Assembly (NCBI GenBank): GCA_964461135.1
Contig: CAYWTB010000015.1
Location: forward strand, 1-64,000
DNA length: 64,000 nucleotides
Direction of reading: 5' to 3'
DNA from: RQOF01 sp964461135
Lineage (GTDB): Bacteria; Calditrichota; Calditrichia; RBG-13-44-9
Under the pieces are notes generated by a model. It had not been told where the DNA came from. It did not search any database and saw nothing but the letters and a program-made list of their open reading frames with translations. Positions 28,923 to 38,051 of this stretch are shown here, in pieces. The translations under genes were made by a program, and so were the position numbers. How positions within the stretch are numbered: the first letter of the stretch is position 1; each line of letters begins with the position of its first letter.

Positions 28923-30236
28923 ATGGATAAGAATGCCTATAAAGAAAAAGTATACATTAAAGATGTCCGTCAATATGTGGGACGGGAAATAGTAATTGCC
29001 GGATGGCTTTATAATAAGCGGTCCAGTGGTAAAATACATTTTCTTTTAGTGAGAGACGGTACTGAAATTATCCAGTGCGTTGTGGTCAAGAGTGATGTTT
29101 CTGACCAAGTTTTTTCGCTGTATGATCAACTCGGTTTTGAATCCTCCCTTCTTATTAAAGGCAAAGTATCGGAAGATAAAAGATCCCCGCTGGGATATGA
29201 AATTCAGGTTAACGATATTATGGTCATGCAGATACCTGTGGACGAATTCCCCATCTCTAAAAAAGAGCATGGCATCGAATTTCTGATGGATCATCGGCAT
29301 CTCTGGCTTCGATCCAGAAAACAGTTTGCTATCCTGAGGATTCGTCATGAAATAATTTCAGCGATCCGTGATTTCTTTAATGAACGGGATTTCATTTTAA
29401 TTGATACTCCCATATTTACTCCTTCTGCCGCCGAAGGAACTTCGACCCTTTTTTCAACAGATTATTTCGGAATGGATGCATATCTCACCCAGAGTGGCCA
29501 GCTGTATGCGGAGGCAGCGGCAATGGCGCTGGGAAGGGTTTATTGCTTCGGACCAACCTTCCGGGCGGAAAAGTCCAAGACCCGCCGGCATCTTACCGAA
29601 TTCTGGATGGTTGAACCTGAAGTTGCTTTTTTTGATCTTGATGATGACATGAAATTAGCGGAAGATTTCATCAGTTATATTGTACAACGTGTACTGGAAA
29701 AACGGAGCATGGAACTGGAAACCCTGGAGAGGGATACTGAAAAGCTAAAGAAGGTAGCAGCACCTTTCCCAAAGATATCCTACACCGAAGCGGTGCAGAT
29801 TCTAAAAGAAAAAGATGTTGATTTTGAGTGGGGAAATGATTTTGGCGGGAAGGATGAAACGGTGATTTCCGAACAATTTGACCGCCCGGTAATTGTCCAT
29901 CGTTATCCGGCAATAGTAAAGGCATTCTATATGAAAAGGGATTCAGAAGATGACCGGCTCGCTCTGGCTATGGATGTTCTGGCACCAGAGGGTTATGGTG
30001 AGATCATCGGGGGCAGCCAGCGTGAAGATGATTATGAAGTGCTGGTTAAACGACTGGAAGAAAACAAGCTTCCCAGGGATCATTACGAGTGGTACCTGGA
30101 TCTTCGCAGATATGGGACGGTGCCCCACGCCGGTTTTGGTCTGGGAATTGAAAGAACCGTTGCATGGATTTGCGGAATTCCTCATATCAGGGAAACCATT
30201 CCATTTCCCAGGACTATTTATCGTTTGACACCCTGA
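28923..30236 (+). CDS. asnS: Asparagine--tRNA ligase
   Basis: A 437-aa class IIb aminoacyl-tRNA synthetase. The N-terminal OB-fold anticodon-binding domain (about 10-115; VIAGWLYNKRSSGKIHFLLVRDG) is followed by the catalytic core with motif 1 (FILIDTPIFTPSAAEGTSTLF), motif 2 (YCFGPTFRAEKSKTRRHLTEFWMVEPE) and motif 3 (GFGLGIERTVAWICG). The SAAEGTSTLF and FRAEKS features separate AsnRS from AspRS. Length and start are normal. The presence of AsnRS implies direct tRNA-Asn charging. Confidence 0.96.
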   Translation: MDKNAYKEKVYIKDVRQYVGREIVIAGWLYNKRSSGKIHFLLVRDGTEIIQCVVVKSDVSDQVFSLYDQLGFESSLLIKGKVSEDKRSPLGYEIQVNDIMVMQIPVDEFPISKKEHGIEFLMDHRHLWLRSRKQFAILRIRHEIISAIRDFFNERDFILIDTPIFTPSAAEGTSTLFSTDYFGMDAYLTQSGQLYAEAAAMALGRVYCFGPTFRAEKSKTRRHLTEFWMVEPEVAFFDLDDDMKLAEDFISYIVQRVLEKRSMELETLERDTEKLKKVAAPFPKISYTEAVQILKEKDVDFEWGNDFGGKDETVISEQFDRPVIVHRYPAIVKAFYMKRDSEDDRLALAMDVLAPEGYGEIIGGSQREDDYEVLVKRLEENKLPRDHYEWYLDLRRYGTVPHAGFGLGIERTVAWICGIPHIRETIPFPRTIYRLTP

Positions 30237-30317
30237 AAAATAAATGAATCTGAGGCTGTCTGGGCAAATCACCTGTTAGGGTAGCCATGTTATCAAATTT
30301 AATTCAGAGAGGTAGGT

Positions 30318-30779
30318 ATCAATAAGTCCGCCAAAATTATTGGCGTTATCGGGGGAAGTGCGTGCAGTCCCGAAGACTATGAATTAGCGCGGGAGGTTGG
30401 CCGATTGATCGCCAGGGCAGGGGCCCTACTGGTTTGTGGTGGCAAAGGCGGAGTAATGGAAGCGGCGTGCAGGGGAGCAAGGGAAGAAAATGGTCTCACT
30501 ATTGGAATTCTGCCCGGGAATAATCTCTCCGAAGCTAACAGGTATGTTACCATCCCTATAGCCACCGGCATGGGTATTGGTCGCAATATTATCATTGTAC
30601 ATACTGCACAGGCTCTTGTTGTGGTAAACGGGAAGTATGGTACCCTTTCGGAGATTTCCTATGCCCTGCAGCTGGAAAAACCGGTTTTTGCCCTGAAACC
30701 CTGGTTGGAGATACCGGGAATAAAGGTGGTTGATACCCCCCGGCATGCCGTAAGTTCAGCCTTGCAGAGTATTCATTGA
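30318..30779 (+). CDS. TIGR00725/LOG-like Rossmann protein with ATC at the expected start
   Basis: The frame encodes a ~153-aa TIGR00725-type protein, related in fold to lysine decarboxylase-like (LOG) proteins. Signatures are IGVIGGS near the N-terminus, VCGGKGGVMEAACRGA, TGMGIGRNIIIVHTA and the GKYGTLSEISYAL loop that replaces PGGxGTxxE. No ATG, GTG or TTG lies between the upstream in-frame TAA (30300-30302) and the first Rossmann strand. The best start is ATC at 30318, five nucleotides after a good GAGAGG site, which would give a natural N-terminus reading (M)NKSAKIIGVIGGS. Either a rare AUC start is used or an ATG has mutated or been misread. Its biochemical function is not established. 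It sits upstream of acylphosphatase and apt. Confidence 0.8.
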   Translation: MNKSAKIIGVIGGSACSPEDYELAREVGRLIARAGALLVCGGKGGVMEAACRGAREENGLTIGILPGNNLSEANRYVTIPIATGMGIGRNIIIVHTAQALVVVNGKYGTLSEISYALQLEKPVFALKPWLEIPGIKVVDTPRHAVSSALQSIH

Positions 30780-30810
30780 AATAATGTGGTAAATTTAATA
30801 CCTTCAGATC

Positions 30811-31098
30811 ATGGAAAAAGTAGCTTTTCTGGCTCACATCAGGGGAATGGTACAGGGAGTAGGATTCCGTTATTTTACTTACCATGAAGCATCTTCACGG
30901 GATCTTACCGGTTATGTTAAAAATCTGCCGGATGGGCGGGTTGAGGTTTACGCTGAGGGCTCAAAGGAAGACCTCAATAGTCTACTGCAACGTCTGCAGG
31001 AGGGACCCGGCTCCGGTTATGTCAAAAAGATTGAGGTGGAATGGGAGACCTTCCACAATAAATACCAACAGTTTTCGGTGGAAAGAAGCTATTTCTAG
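30811..31098 (+). CDS. acyP: Acylphosphatase
   Basis: A 95-aa small alpha/beta enzyme that hydrolyses acyl phosphates. It carries the family signature GMVQGVGFRYFTY, with catalytic Arg20, and GYVKNLPDGRVEVYAEG, with catalytic Asn38. The length is typical. It lies 31 nt after the TIGR00725 gene and 54 nt before apt on the same strand. Confidence 0.95.
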   Translation: MEKVAFLAHIRGMVQGVGFRYFTYHEASSRDLTGYVKNLPDGRVEVYAEGSKEDLNSLLQRLQEGPGSGYVKKIEVEWETFHNKYQQFSVERSYF

Positions 31099-31152
31099 TT
31101 CAGAAACCCCGGCTTGCAGCCGATAATTGAATTACTTTTAACTGGTTGAGGA

Positions 31153-31680
31153 ATGGAAATGAAAAATTTTGAAAGCTATATCCGCAATGTCCCCGATTTT
31201 CCGGTAAAAGGCATTCAGTTTAAAGACATTACCACCCTGCTGAAAAACGGGGAGTTGTTTGCCCAGGCGGTTGATCAGATGTATGAACCGTTCCGGGAGA
31301 AGGAGATTGACAAAATCGTGGCCATTGAAGCGCGGGGTTTTATCTTTGGTGCGGCCCTGGCCTATAAATTGAATTGTGGTTTCGTTCCTATCCGCAAGCC
31401 GGGAAAGCTTCCAGCGGAGGTACTAAAGGAATTTTATGAACTGGAATATGGCAAGGACAGCATTGAGATCCATCAGGATGGTCTGGAAGAAGGAGACCGG
31501 GTATTACTGGTGGATGATTTGCTGGCTACCGGGGGAACAGCAGCGGCCAGTTGCCGGCTGGTGGAAAAACTGGGAGCGGAAATAGTGGGTTTATCGTTTT
31601 TAGTGGAATTAATCGAATTGAATGGGAGAAAACTGTTAAGTAATTATAATGTCCATTCGTTAATGGATTTTCCATTTTAA
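31153..31680 (+). CDS. apt: Adenine phosphoribosyltransferase
   Basis: A 175-aa type I phosphoribosyltransferase for adenine salvage (adenine + PRPP to AMP). It shows the N-terminal Apt pattern (IRNVPDFPVKGIQFKDITTLL), the EARGFIFGAALAYKL segment and the PRPP-binding motif VLLVDDLLATGGTAAA. The start could be the ATG at 31153 or the ATG two codons later. It is the last gene of the asnS to apt plus-strand run and ends at a strong terminator. Confidence 0.96.
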   Translation: MEMKNFESYIRNVPDFPVKGIQFKDITTLLKNGELFAQAVDQMYEPFREKEIDKIVAIEARGFIFGAALAYKLNCGFVPIRKPGKLPAEVLKEFYELEYGKDSIEIHQDGLEEGDRVLLVDDLLATGGTAAASCRLVEKLGAEIVGLSFLVELIELNGRKLLSNYNVHSLMDFPF

Positions 31681-31682
31681 CA

Positions 31683-31717
31683 AAAAAGCCAGCTGGTTAA
31701 TATGCAGCTGGCTTTTT
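31683..31717. terminator. Bidirectional intrinsic terminator after apt
   Basis: An AAAAAGCCAGCTG / CAGCTGGCTTTTT stem with a 9-nt loop lies 3 nt after the apt stop and 23 nt beyond the stop of the convergent outer-membrane protein gene. It is a perfect 13-bp inverted repeat with A and T runs on both sides. Confidence 0.92.
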
Positions 31718-31739
31718 ATGCGTAAAAATTTTTCGTTTT

Positions 31740-32402
31740 TTAGAAGGCCACACCACCGGTAATTCCCACGAAGGTTGTCGTACCACCGTACTTATCACCA
31801 TATTCGTCTTTATAACTCTCTGTGAATATAAATCTGAATATTCCTTGAATGATGACATTAATAGAAGTCCCGGCAGGAAATTCAAAACCGGCACCCGCAG
31901 CAAGGCCGACTTTATTGTCGTCTTCATCCCATATATTTTCACTTTGGCCCAGATATGAAAGATCTGCTTTATCCTTGAGAAAATTATATGTTACCATACC
32001 GAACAGGAAAAACTGATTATTAGCTTCCACAGGTGTTAAATAAGGCCTGATACCTACACCGAGTTCAATAACGCTGGCATTTCCAGTTATTTCTACATCG
32101 TTGGGATCCACACCTATCAAGTTTAAAAATGGAGTAATGTCCTCCAACGCTTTATCTCCATTGAAAGTGAAACGTTCATAAGCTGCACCAAATACAATCC
32201 CCAACTTGGGTGAAGGAAAGAGAACATACTGGGCATGCCCGCTAAAGCCAACCTTGTAATAGTCCTTAAATTCTTCCGGGCCCAGCGGTATACCAACACC
32301 TGCAAATACTTCGAATTGGGGCTTTCTCATTCCCTGTGCAAGCACCGAATTAAGCGATAGCACGAACAAAATCAGCAGGACAACAACCACAAATTTTTTC
32401 AT
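31740..32402 (-). CDS. Outer-membrane beta-barrel protein
   Basis: A 220-aa protein with a clear signal peptide (about 1-22, ending SVLAQ) and a pattern of alternating hydrophobic residues in about eight strands, of the small OmpW/porin-like barrel type. It ends in ...VGITGGVAF, a terminal Phe as needed for BAM recognition. Gly-rich strand starts such as FEVFAGVGIPLG and VGLAAGAGFEF fit this. The exact family and any transported substrate are not recognised. It has its own upstream region of about 100 nt separating it from the CsgG-like gene. Confidence 0.8.
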   Translation of the reverse strand: MKKFVVVVLLILFVLSLNSVLAQGMRKPQFEVFAGVGIPLGPEEFKDYYKVGFSGHAQYVLFPSPKLGIVFGAAYERFTFNGDKALEDITPFLNLIGVDPNDVEITGNASVIELGVGIRPYLTPVEANNQFFLFGMVTYNFLKDKADLSYLGQSENIWDEDDNKVGLAAGAGFEFPAGTSINVIIQGIFRFIFTESYKDEYGDKYGGTTTFVGITGGVAF

Positions 32403-32503
32403 AAATCAGTACCTCCATTTAAATTTGAGTAAATTAACGAAACATTCTGATACTGCCTCTATATTCGGTATAAATTCTGGAATCTGAATTTTTTTAAACA
32501 TAA

Positions 32504-33667
32504 TTATTTTGTTACAATTTTATCTCGTACTTTGGGACTACCATCCTTGGTCTGGATTATCTTACCGGTAGAATAAACATCAAATATTTCAGTAACCTGT
32601 ACTTCACAGATCTCATCAATTTCGCGGGCAATCACCTTGCCGCTGACGGGGTGGACAATAGGCGCGCCTTCCCGGTAAATATGACATTTCATACCCTTTT
32701 TTAAACCATTGGACCGTCCGATGTCCAGGGTTACCTCATTGCCGGAGACACTGATGACATATCCGTTCAAAATGGGTATTTCCGCCTTAATTTTTTCTGC
32801 AAGAGTATTTATCATCTGGGACACATTCTGGAGAGATATCTGGTCACTATACGCATCTTTAGCGGTCATAATGGCGGCGGTTTCCGTATCAATAAGACGG
32901 GCATCTATACTCAGGGCATTGCTGGAGCGTGTGACGCTTCCCACAATCACTGCATCCACACCGATCCCTTTGCCGATTTCAGCAGCTGTGGATGCATCAA
33001 TTACCCCGCTCATACCGAGCTTCTGTTCCTCCAGGATTTTTTCCAGTAAAGCCCTCTCAATGACTTTGAATCTGTTAATATTGACAAATCCGGTTATCAG
33101 TTTATCCAGCAGGTCGATTGAACCTAATTCACTACCCAGGCCTTTGCTGTCAAAGGGAAGCACAGCAACACTCATACGGTCACCCACGATTTCAGAACTT
33201 GTAATTTCTGGTAAGGAGGCATCTTCTGCAGGCACTACCACCGGTGATACCGGAGCTTCAGTTTTAGAAGTGGATTTACCCTGAGGCCGTGGATAATTAC
33301 CCTCGGCTATTTTATCCAGATACATTTTGGCCCGCCGGGAGGAGCTCTGGTTCATGGAAATGGTCAGTTCCTCTCGTGCTTTCTCGATATTTCCCAGTTC
33401 ATAATAGCAGATACCCAGTTCACGGTGAGGATAATATTCAATAAAAATAGTTCCAAATGCTCTCAATTTTCCGGAATCACTACCCTGACCCTTCAGGGCC
33501 TCCTGAAAATAATTTACTGCAGATTGCCAGTTACTGGTTTCCATGGCCTTCTGACCATTTTTATAGGCATTATACCACTGGGGTGTGCCGGCCCGAAGAT
33601 ACGATAAGGTAAAAAATAGGAACAGTATAATCAGAATGCAGAGCTTCTTGTAGTGCAGATTCATCAT
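32504..33667 (-). CDS. CsgG/HfaB-like protein with N-terminal TPR region
   Basis: A 387-aa exported protein. A hydrophobic signal (about 8-26) precedes a TPR-type region (about 30-120; AMETSNWQSAVNYFQEAL and ELGICYYELGNIEKAREEL) and a linker rich in Pro and Val. A CsgG/HfaB-type domain follows (about 168-300; MSVAVLPFDSKG, FKVIERALLEKILEEQKLGMSG, GVDAVIVGSVTRSSN). The C-terminus has a beta-rich module (VTLDIGRSNGLKKGMKCHIYREG), often seen in FlgT-like proteins. CsgG relatives build outer-membrane channels, but without a clear lipobox here a periplasmic assembly role is equally possible. It is separated from the downstream barrel gene by about 100 nt. Confidence 0.85.
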   Translation of the reverse strand: MMNLHYKKLCILIILFLFFTLSYLRAGTPQWYNAYKNGQKAMETSNWQSAVNYFQEALKGQGSDSGKLRAFGTIFIEYYPHRELGICYYELGNIEKAREELTISMNQSSSRRAKMYLDKIAEGNYPRPQGKSTSKTEAPVSPVVVPAEDASLPEITSSEIVGDRMSVAVLPFDSKGLGSELGSIDLLDKLITGFVNINRFKVIERALLEKILEEQKLGMSGVIDASTAAEIGKGIGVDAVIVGSVTRSSNALSIDARLIDTETAAIMTAKDAYSDQISLQNVSQMINTLAEKIKAEIPILNGYVISVSGNEVTLDIGRSNGLKKGMKCHIYREGAPIVHPVSGKVIAREIDEICEVQVTEIFDVYSTGKIIQTKDGSPKVRDKIVTK

Positions 33668-33951
33668 GGGATACCTCTAAGTGACGTGTTTTAGAATCTA
33701 TAAAGCTAACTGAAATGATATAATCGGTTCTCAGGTGAAATATAAAACCTACGGGAAATTAATCAATTGAAAGATAAAAATCAAGATACACTTGATCTTA
33801 ATTTCACACTATTTTAAGAGAGCGATATATGTTACCTAACTAGATAAAAATTTTACTAAAAATTTACAAATAAATTTGCTTGGAGTTAAGTTGTATATTA
33901 AAATAGGAGCAGTTTATAAATATTTTTGTTTAATATATTGAACACCAACCT

Positions 33952-34476
33952 GTGAAAATAGGTAATAAAATAAGGCGCCTGAGAAAGCTCAGGGGTCTGA
34001 CCATAGAGGACCTGGCAGAAAAAGCGAACATTACCAAGGGATTTATCTCACAGCTGGAACGTGATCTGACTGTTCCATCTGTGACCACACTCAAGCAGGT
34101 TCTTGATGTACTGGGAGTTGAATTATCATCTTTTTTCAGTGATCTGTCCGAACGGGAAAAAAACATTTTTTCCAACAAAGATAGAACCGCTGCAAAGAAG
34201 ACAGGTACATACACCATTGAAAACCTGATTCCTAAATTAAAATATCTAGAGATGGAACCTTTACTGTTAGCTATACAACCACTTACCGAATTCAGTCTGC
34301 GTTTTCAGGAGGATGAGGGTTTCGGGTTTGTGGTGCGGGGCAATCTCAACGTCAAAATTGATCAGGAGGAAAAGCGAATCAATAAAGGAGACTGCTTTTA
34401 CCTTTTCTTCGATAATCACCTGATACTGAATAATCTATCGAATAAAATTGCTGAAATCCTATTTGTAAATTATTAA
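33952..34476 (+). CDS. XRE family regulator with cupin domain, upstream of speD
   Basis: A 174-aa transcription factor. The N-terminal helix-turn-helix (about 1-60; IGNKIRRLRKLRGLTIEDLAEKA and ITKGFISQLERD) is XRE-type. The C-terminal ~75 residues have cupin features (FGFVVRGNLNVKID and INKGDCFYLFFDNHL). Regulators of this build (PuuR-like) often sense small molecules such as polyamines. The start is GTG with no obvious ribosome site. It lies 21 nt before speD on the same strand, so a polyamine or SAM-linked regulation of speD is a reasonable inference. Confidence 0.9.
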   Translation: MKIGNKIRRLRKLRGLTIEDLAEKANITKGFISQLERDLTVPSVTTLKQVLDVLGVELSSFFSDLSEREKNIFSNKDRTAAKKTGTYTIENLIPKLKYLEMEPLLLAIQPLTEFSLRFQEDEGFGFVVRGNLNVKIDQEEKRINKGDCFYLFFDNHLILNNLSNKIAEILFVNY

Positions 34477-34497
34477 CCGGCAGGAGGATTTGGAGTA

Positions 34498-34893
34498 TTG
34501 AAAGCTTTAGGCCGTCATATTCTGGCAGAATTTTTTAATTGTGATGAAACATTACTTAATGATGCGGGGAAGGTGGAGAAGATAATGAAACGGGCGGCAC
34601 TGGAGTGCGGTGCCACGATTGTGAATTCGGTTTTTCACACTTTTAATCCCCATGGAGTGAGTGGTGTAGTAGTGATTGCAGAATCCCACCTGGCCATACA
34701 TACCTGGCCGGAATACCGGTATGCTGCTGTAGATGTGTTTACCTGCGGGGAGATGGTTAATCCCTGGATTGCCACTGAAACACTTCGCAAATATCTAAAG
34801 GCAGAATCGATCAAATCCATGTCTTTAAAGCGCGGTGAACTACGGGATAAAGGAGTACTGCGGCATAAGCCCCTTGAGGTGGATCTTCATTAA
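34498..34893 (+). CDS. speD: S-adenosylmethionine decarboxylase proenzyme
   Basis: A 131-aa class Ib prokaryotic AdoMet decarboxylase. The self-cleavage site is in VIAESHLAIHTWPEY; Ser63 would become the pyruvoyl group, and His68 and Cys83 (in VFTCGEM) are at the positions needed for processing and catalysis. The product, decarboxylated SAM, is the aminopropyl donor for spermidine. The start is TTG with AGGAGG upstream. Its partner regulator gene is immediately upstream; no spermidine synthase is encoded in the window. Confidence 0.96.
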   Translation: MKALGRHILAEFFNCDETLLNDAGKVEKIMKRAALECGATIVNSVFHTFNPHGVSGVVVIAESHLAIHTWPEYRYAAVDVFTCGEMVNPWIATETLRKYLKAESIKSMSLKRGELRDKGVLRHKPLEVDLH

Positions 34894-35102
34894 TTTCGGT
34901 TTTAGTACTGGTTTTTAGAGCAATCCTCCATTCAAGGGAGGAAGAACGCACTACCTGCCAGGAGTGGGACAACTTTTCACCATCGAATATTAATTATAGC
35001 CGGATTATCTTAGCCATTTTCTTTTCTTATACCTTTTTTATAGCGTGGCAAAAGAAATATCTTTATATTTCAACTAGAATTGGTGAATATAAATATACTA
35101 TT

Positions 35103-38051
35103 ATGGTCGATGCCAGAATTCTAAACGCCTTAAATATTAATCGTTTCATAGCTATTGATATTGAAACCACCGGCCTGGATTATCTGAAAGAGGAAATCAT
35201 TGAAATAGCCGCAGTCCGCTATGTGTCTGGTGAACCAAAGGAAGAACTGCAATTCCTTTTAAATCCGGGACGTCCCATACCTCACAATATCTCTCAGATG
35301 ACCGGAATCACGGATGAAATGGTGGCAAACGCCTCTCATTTTTCTTCGAAATATGGTGAAATTCTGGAATTTATAAAGGAAGATCCCCTTATAGCCCATA
35401 ATATCAGTTTTGACCTTTCTTTCCTGCAGTATCATATTGAAAAACATAAAAACCCCGCCCAAGATAGTAATAAAGCCGGAAACATTTATTTTACTGTGAA
35501 TGAAAAATACGATACACTCGCCCTGGCTAAAATATTTTTGCCCTTTCAGCATGGGTTTTCGCTGTTAAAACTTGCCAAATATTTTGAAATACATCCCCAA
35601 AGTGCACACCGGGCCTCGCCGGATGCCCACACTGCCGCCAGAATTTTTTTAAAACTGGTGGAAATTTCATTGAATTCCGATTTCAGGGATGTCCGCAAAA
35701 TAAATGAAATATTGGAACCCACAAATGATTCCCTTAAATCATATTTCATGAATCTGCAGTTACTGCTTGCCAGTGGCAGGTATCATGTTGAACCCGATCT
35801 GGATAAGGATCAACTGCTGGTTTCAACCAACCTCTATAATATTATTGGAGAAGATGACACGCCCGACAGCGGACGCCTGAAGACGGAAGAAATTGATGAG
35901 AAGGAAATTTCCACATTTTTTGACAGCGGTGGTACTCTGGCACAGTCCTTTGGAAATTTTGAACATCGTGATGTGCAAGTAACAATGGGTAGCGCAGTTG
36001 CCAGGGCGTTTAATAAATCTGAATTTTTAGTGGTGGAAGCGGGTACAGGTACAGGTAAATCCATGGCATATCTTCTCCCGGCCATCCGCTGGAGCATGAA
36101 AAATTACGGACCCTTTGGTCGGGTGATAATAAGTACCAATACCAAAAATCTTCAGGAACAACTTTTTTATAAAGATCTTCCGATTTTACATAGTATTCTT
36201 AATGAAAAATTCAAAGCAGTTTTACTTAAAGGGAAGGCCAACTATCTCTGTTTGGACAAATGGTATACCATCCTGAAAGATATGAAATTCCGGCTTAATA
36301 ACTATGAGCGCAGTAAGATTTTGCCTTTAATTCTGTGGGTAAAAAAGACCCAGACCGGCGATATCTCAGAGAATAATGGATTTACATCAGAACGCAATAT
36401 GAGCATCTGGAGCAAATTTATTGCAGAAGACAATTACTGTCCGGGAAAAAGCTGTAAATACTACAATCAATGTTTTCTGTGGCGTGCCCGTAACCATGCC
36501 AGAGATGCCCATCTGGTGCTGGTAAATCATTCACTGCTTTTTTCCGACCTGGCAACAAAAAATTCTGTTTTAAATGAGTATGCAAATGTCATTCTCGATG
36601 AAGCTCACAATATTGAAAAAGTAGCCACGGAATATTTGGGTCTTCAGTTCACTGTGTGGGAATTTCGTGATGTTTTTCAGAAACTTCATGTGAAAGAGAG
36701 TTATGAGACCGGAATTTTAATACAACTGCGCAAGCGTATCCAGTTAAGTGATCTGGAGAAATCAAAAAAAGAATTAATTTTCGGTCATTTAAATACTTTG
36801 ATACCTCAGGTAAAAACCAATGGTATGGTTACGCAGGGGTTCTTTAAAGAGCTTACTATCTCACTTCGTTCATTAATACCGGAATTAACCAGAAATGAAT
36901 ATTCTTCCCGTTACCGTTACAGGAACACTGATGGATTATATACTAAACTGGAGTCTTATGTACAGGAATTAAAAGAAAATTTAAAAAATTTACACATGGG
37001 AATTATCGATTTGCTGGAAGTATTGCGGGAAATCCCTTCAGACAGTTTTAATTATCAAAAACAGCTCGTGCAGGAAATACTGGCGCAATCCACAAAACTG
37101 GAGGGACTGATTGCAAATCTGGATTTCCTGGTGAACGCTGAATGGGATGACTGGGTATACTGGTTTGAGTTACCCAACCGTTCGGAATCTGACGATAGCC
37201 GGTTATATGCTGCACCCCTGAAGATTGCGGATATTCTGCATGAAAAACTTTACCGAAATCTAAGGACAGCAGTCTTCACGTCCGCCACTCTGGCGGTAGG
37301 TAAAACTTTTGAATATTTCAGAGAGCGTTCGGGACTTAATTTGCTTAAGCACGGCCATCTACAGACATTGTTGCTGGATTCTCCCTTTGACTATGAAAAG
37401 CAGGTTCTACTGGCCATACCCTCATATATACCGGACCCCCGTTCATCTGAGTACAGGAGTACCATTAAGCAATTCCTGGGACAACTGCTCCGGGAACAGC
37501 CCAGGGGGACATTGGTACTATTTACCTCATATTCCCTTTTAAATGATGTATTCGACTCCCTCAAACTGGAGTTCGAATCTGAAAAAGTGACCCTTCTGGC
37601 ACAGGGTATCAGTGGAAGCCGGCATACAATTATCAACGAATTTAAACTGCATCCCAATTCATTCCTGTTGGGAACGGACAGTTTCTGGGAAGGTATTGAT
37701 GTACCCGGGAAAGCCCTGGAAATATTGTTACTGACTAAATTGCCCTTTGATGTTCCTTCAGAACCTGTTGTTCAGGCAAAAGCAGAGCTTATTGAGAAGC
37801 AGGGTGGAAATGCATTTCTTGATTATACCATTCCGGAAGCGGTTATAAAATTCCGACAAGGTTTTGGGAGGCTAATCCGTTCAAATTCAGACTATGGTGC
37901 CGTAATTATTCTGGATAACCGGGTGATCAAGAAAATGTATGGTCGAATATTTTTAGAATCGTTACCCGCAAAAGCTGTTATATTTCACCAGGAAGATGAT
38001 TTGTGGGAAGAGCTGGTTAACTGGTTTCAAAAAATAGGGAAAATTGCATGA
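35103..38051 (+). CDS. dinG: DnaQ-type exonuclease fused to DinG-type helicase
   Basis: A 982-aa fusion. Residues about 13-190 are a DEDD 3'-5' exonuclease (D19 and E21 in IDIETTGL; later HNISFDLSFL and HRASPDAHTAARIF). Residues about 280-982 are an XPD/DinG-type superfamily 2 helicase with Walker A AGTGTGKS (K319), DEAH box (D499), FWEGIDVPGK, and the final Arg-rich motif FRQGFGRLIRS. The four cysteines for a 4Fe-4S cluster are visible (NYLC, then C-P-G-K-S-C-K-Y-Y-N-Q-C). It is the DinG architecture of Firmicutes, with a proofreading-type nuclease. Its stop overlaps the start of the next gene by 4 nt. Confidence 0.95.
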   Translation: MVDARILNALNINRFIAIDIETTGLDYLKEEIIEIAAVRYVSGEPKEELQFLLNPGRPIPHNISQMTGITDEMVANASHFSSKYGEILEFIKEDPLIAHNISFDLSFLQYHIEKHKNPAQDSNKAGNIYFTVNEKYDTLALAKIFLPFQHGFSLLKLAKYFEIHPQSAHRASPDAHTAARIFLKLVEISLNSDFRDVRKINEILEPTNDSLKSYFMNLQLLLASGRYHVEPDLDKDQLLVSTNLYNIIGEDDTPDSGRLKTEEIDEKEISTFFDSGGTLAQSFGNFEHRDVQVTMGSAVARAFNKSEFLVVEAGTGTGKSMAYLLPAIRWSMKNYGPFGRVIISTNTKNLQEQLFYKDLPILHSILNEKFKAVLLKGKANYLCLDKWYTILKDMKFRLNNYERSKILPLILWVKKTQTGDISENNGFTSERNMSIWSKFIAEDNYCPGKSCKYYNQCFLWRARNHARDAHLVLVNHSLLFSDLATKNSVLNEYANVILDEAHNIEKVATEYLGLQFTVWEFRDVFQKLHVKESYETGILIQLRKRIQLSDLEKSKKELIFGHLNTLIPQVKTNGMVTQGFFKELTISLRSLIPELTRNEYSSRYRYRNTDGLYTKLESYVQELKENLKNLHMGIIDLLEVLREIPSDSFNYQKQLVQEILAQSTKLEGLIANLDFLVNAEWDDWVYWFELPNRSESDDSRLYAAPLKIADILHEKLYRNLRTAVFTSATLAVGKTFEYFRERSGLNLLKHGHLQTLLLDSPFDYEKQVLLAIPSYIPDPRSSEYRSTIKQFLGQLLREQPRGTLVLFTSYSLLNDVFDSLKLEFESEKVTLLAQGISGSRHTIINEFKLHPNSFLLGTDSFWEGIDVPGKALEILLLTKLPFDVPSEPVVQAKAELIEKQGGNAFLDYTIPEAVIKFRQGFGRLIRSNSDYGAVIILDNRVIKKMYGRIFLESLPAKAVIFHQEDDLWEELVNWFQKIGKIA

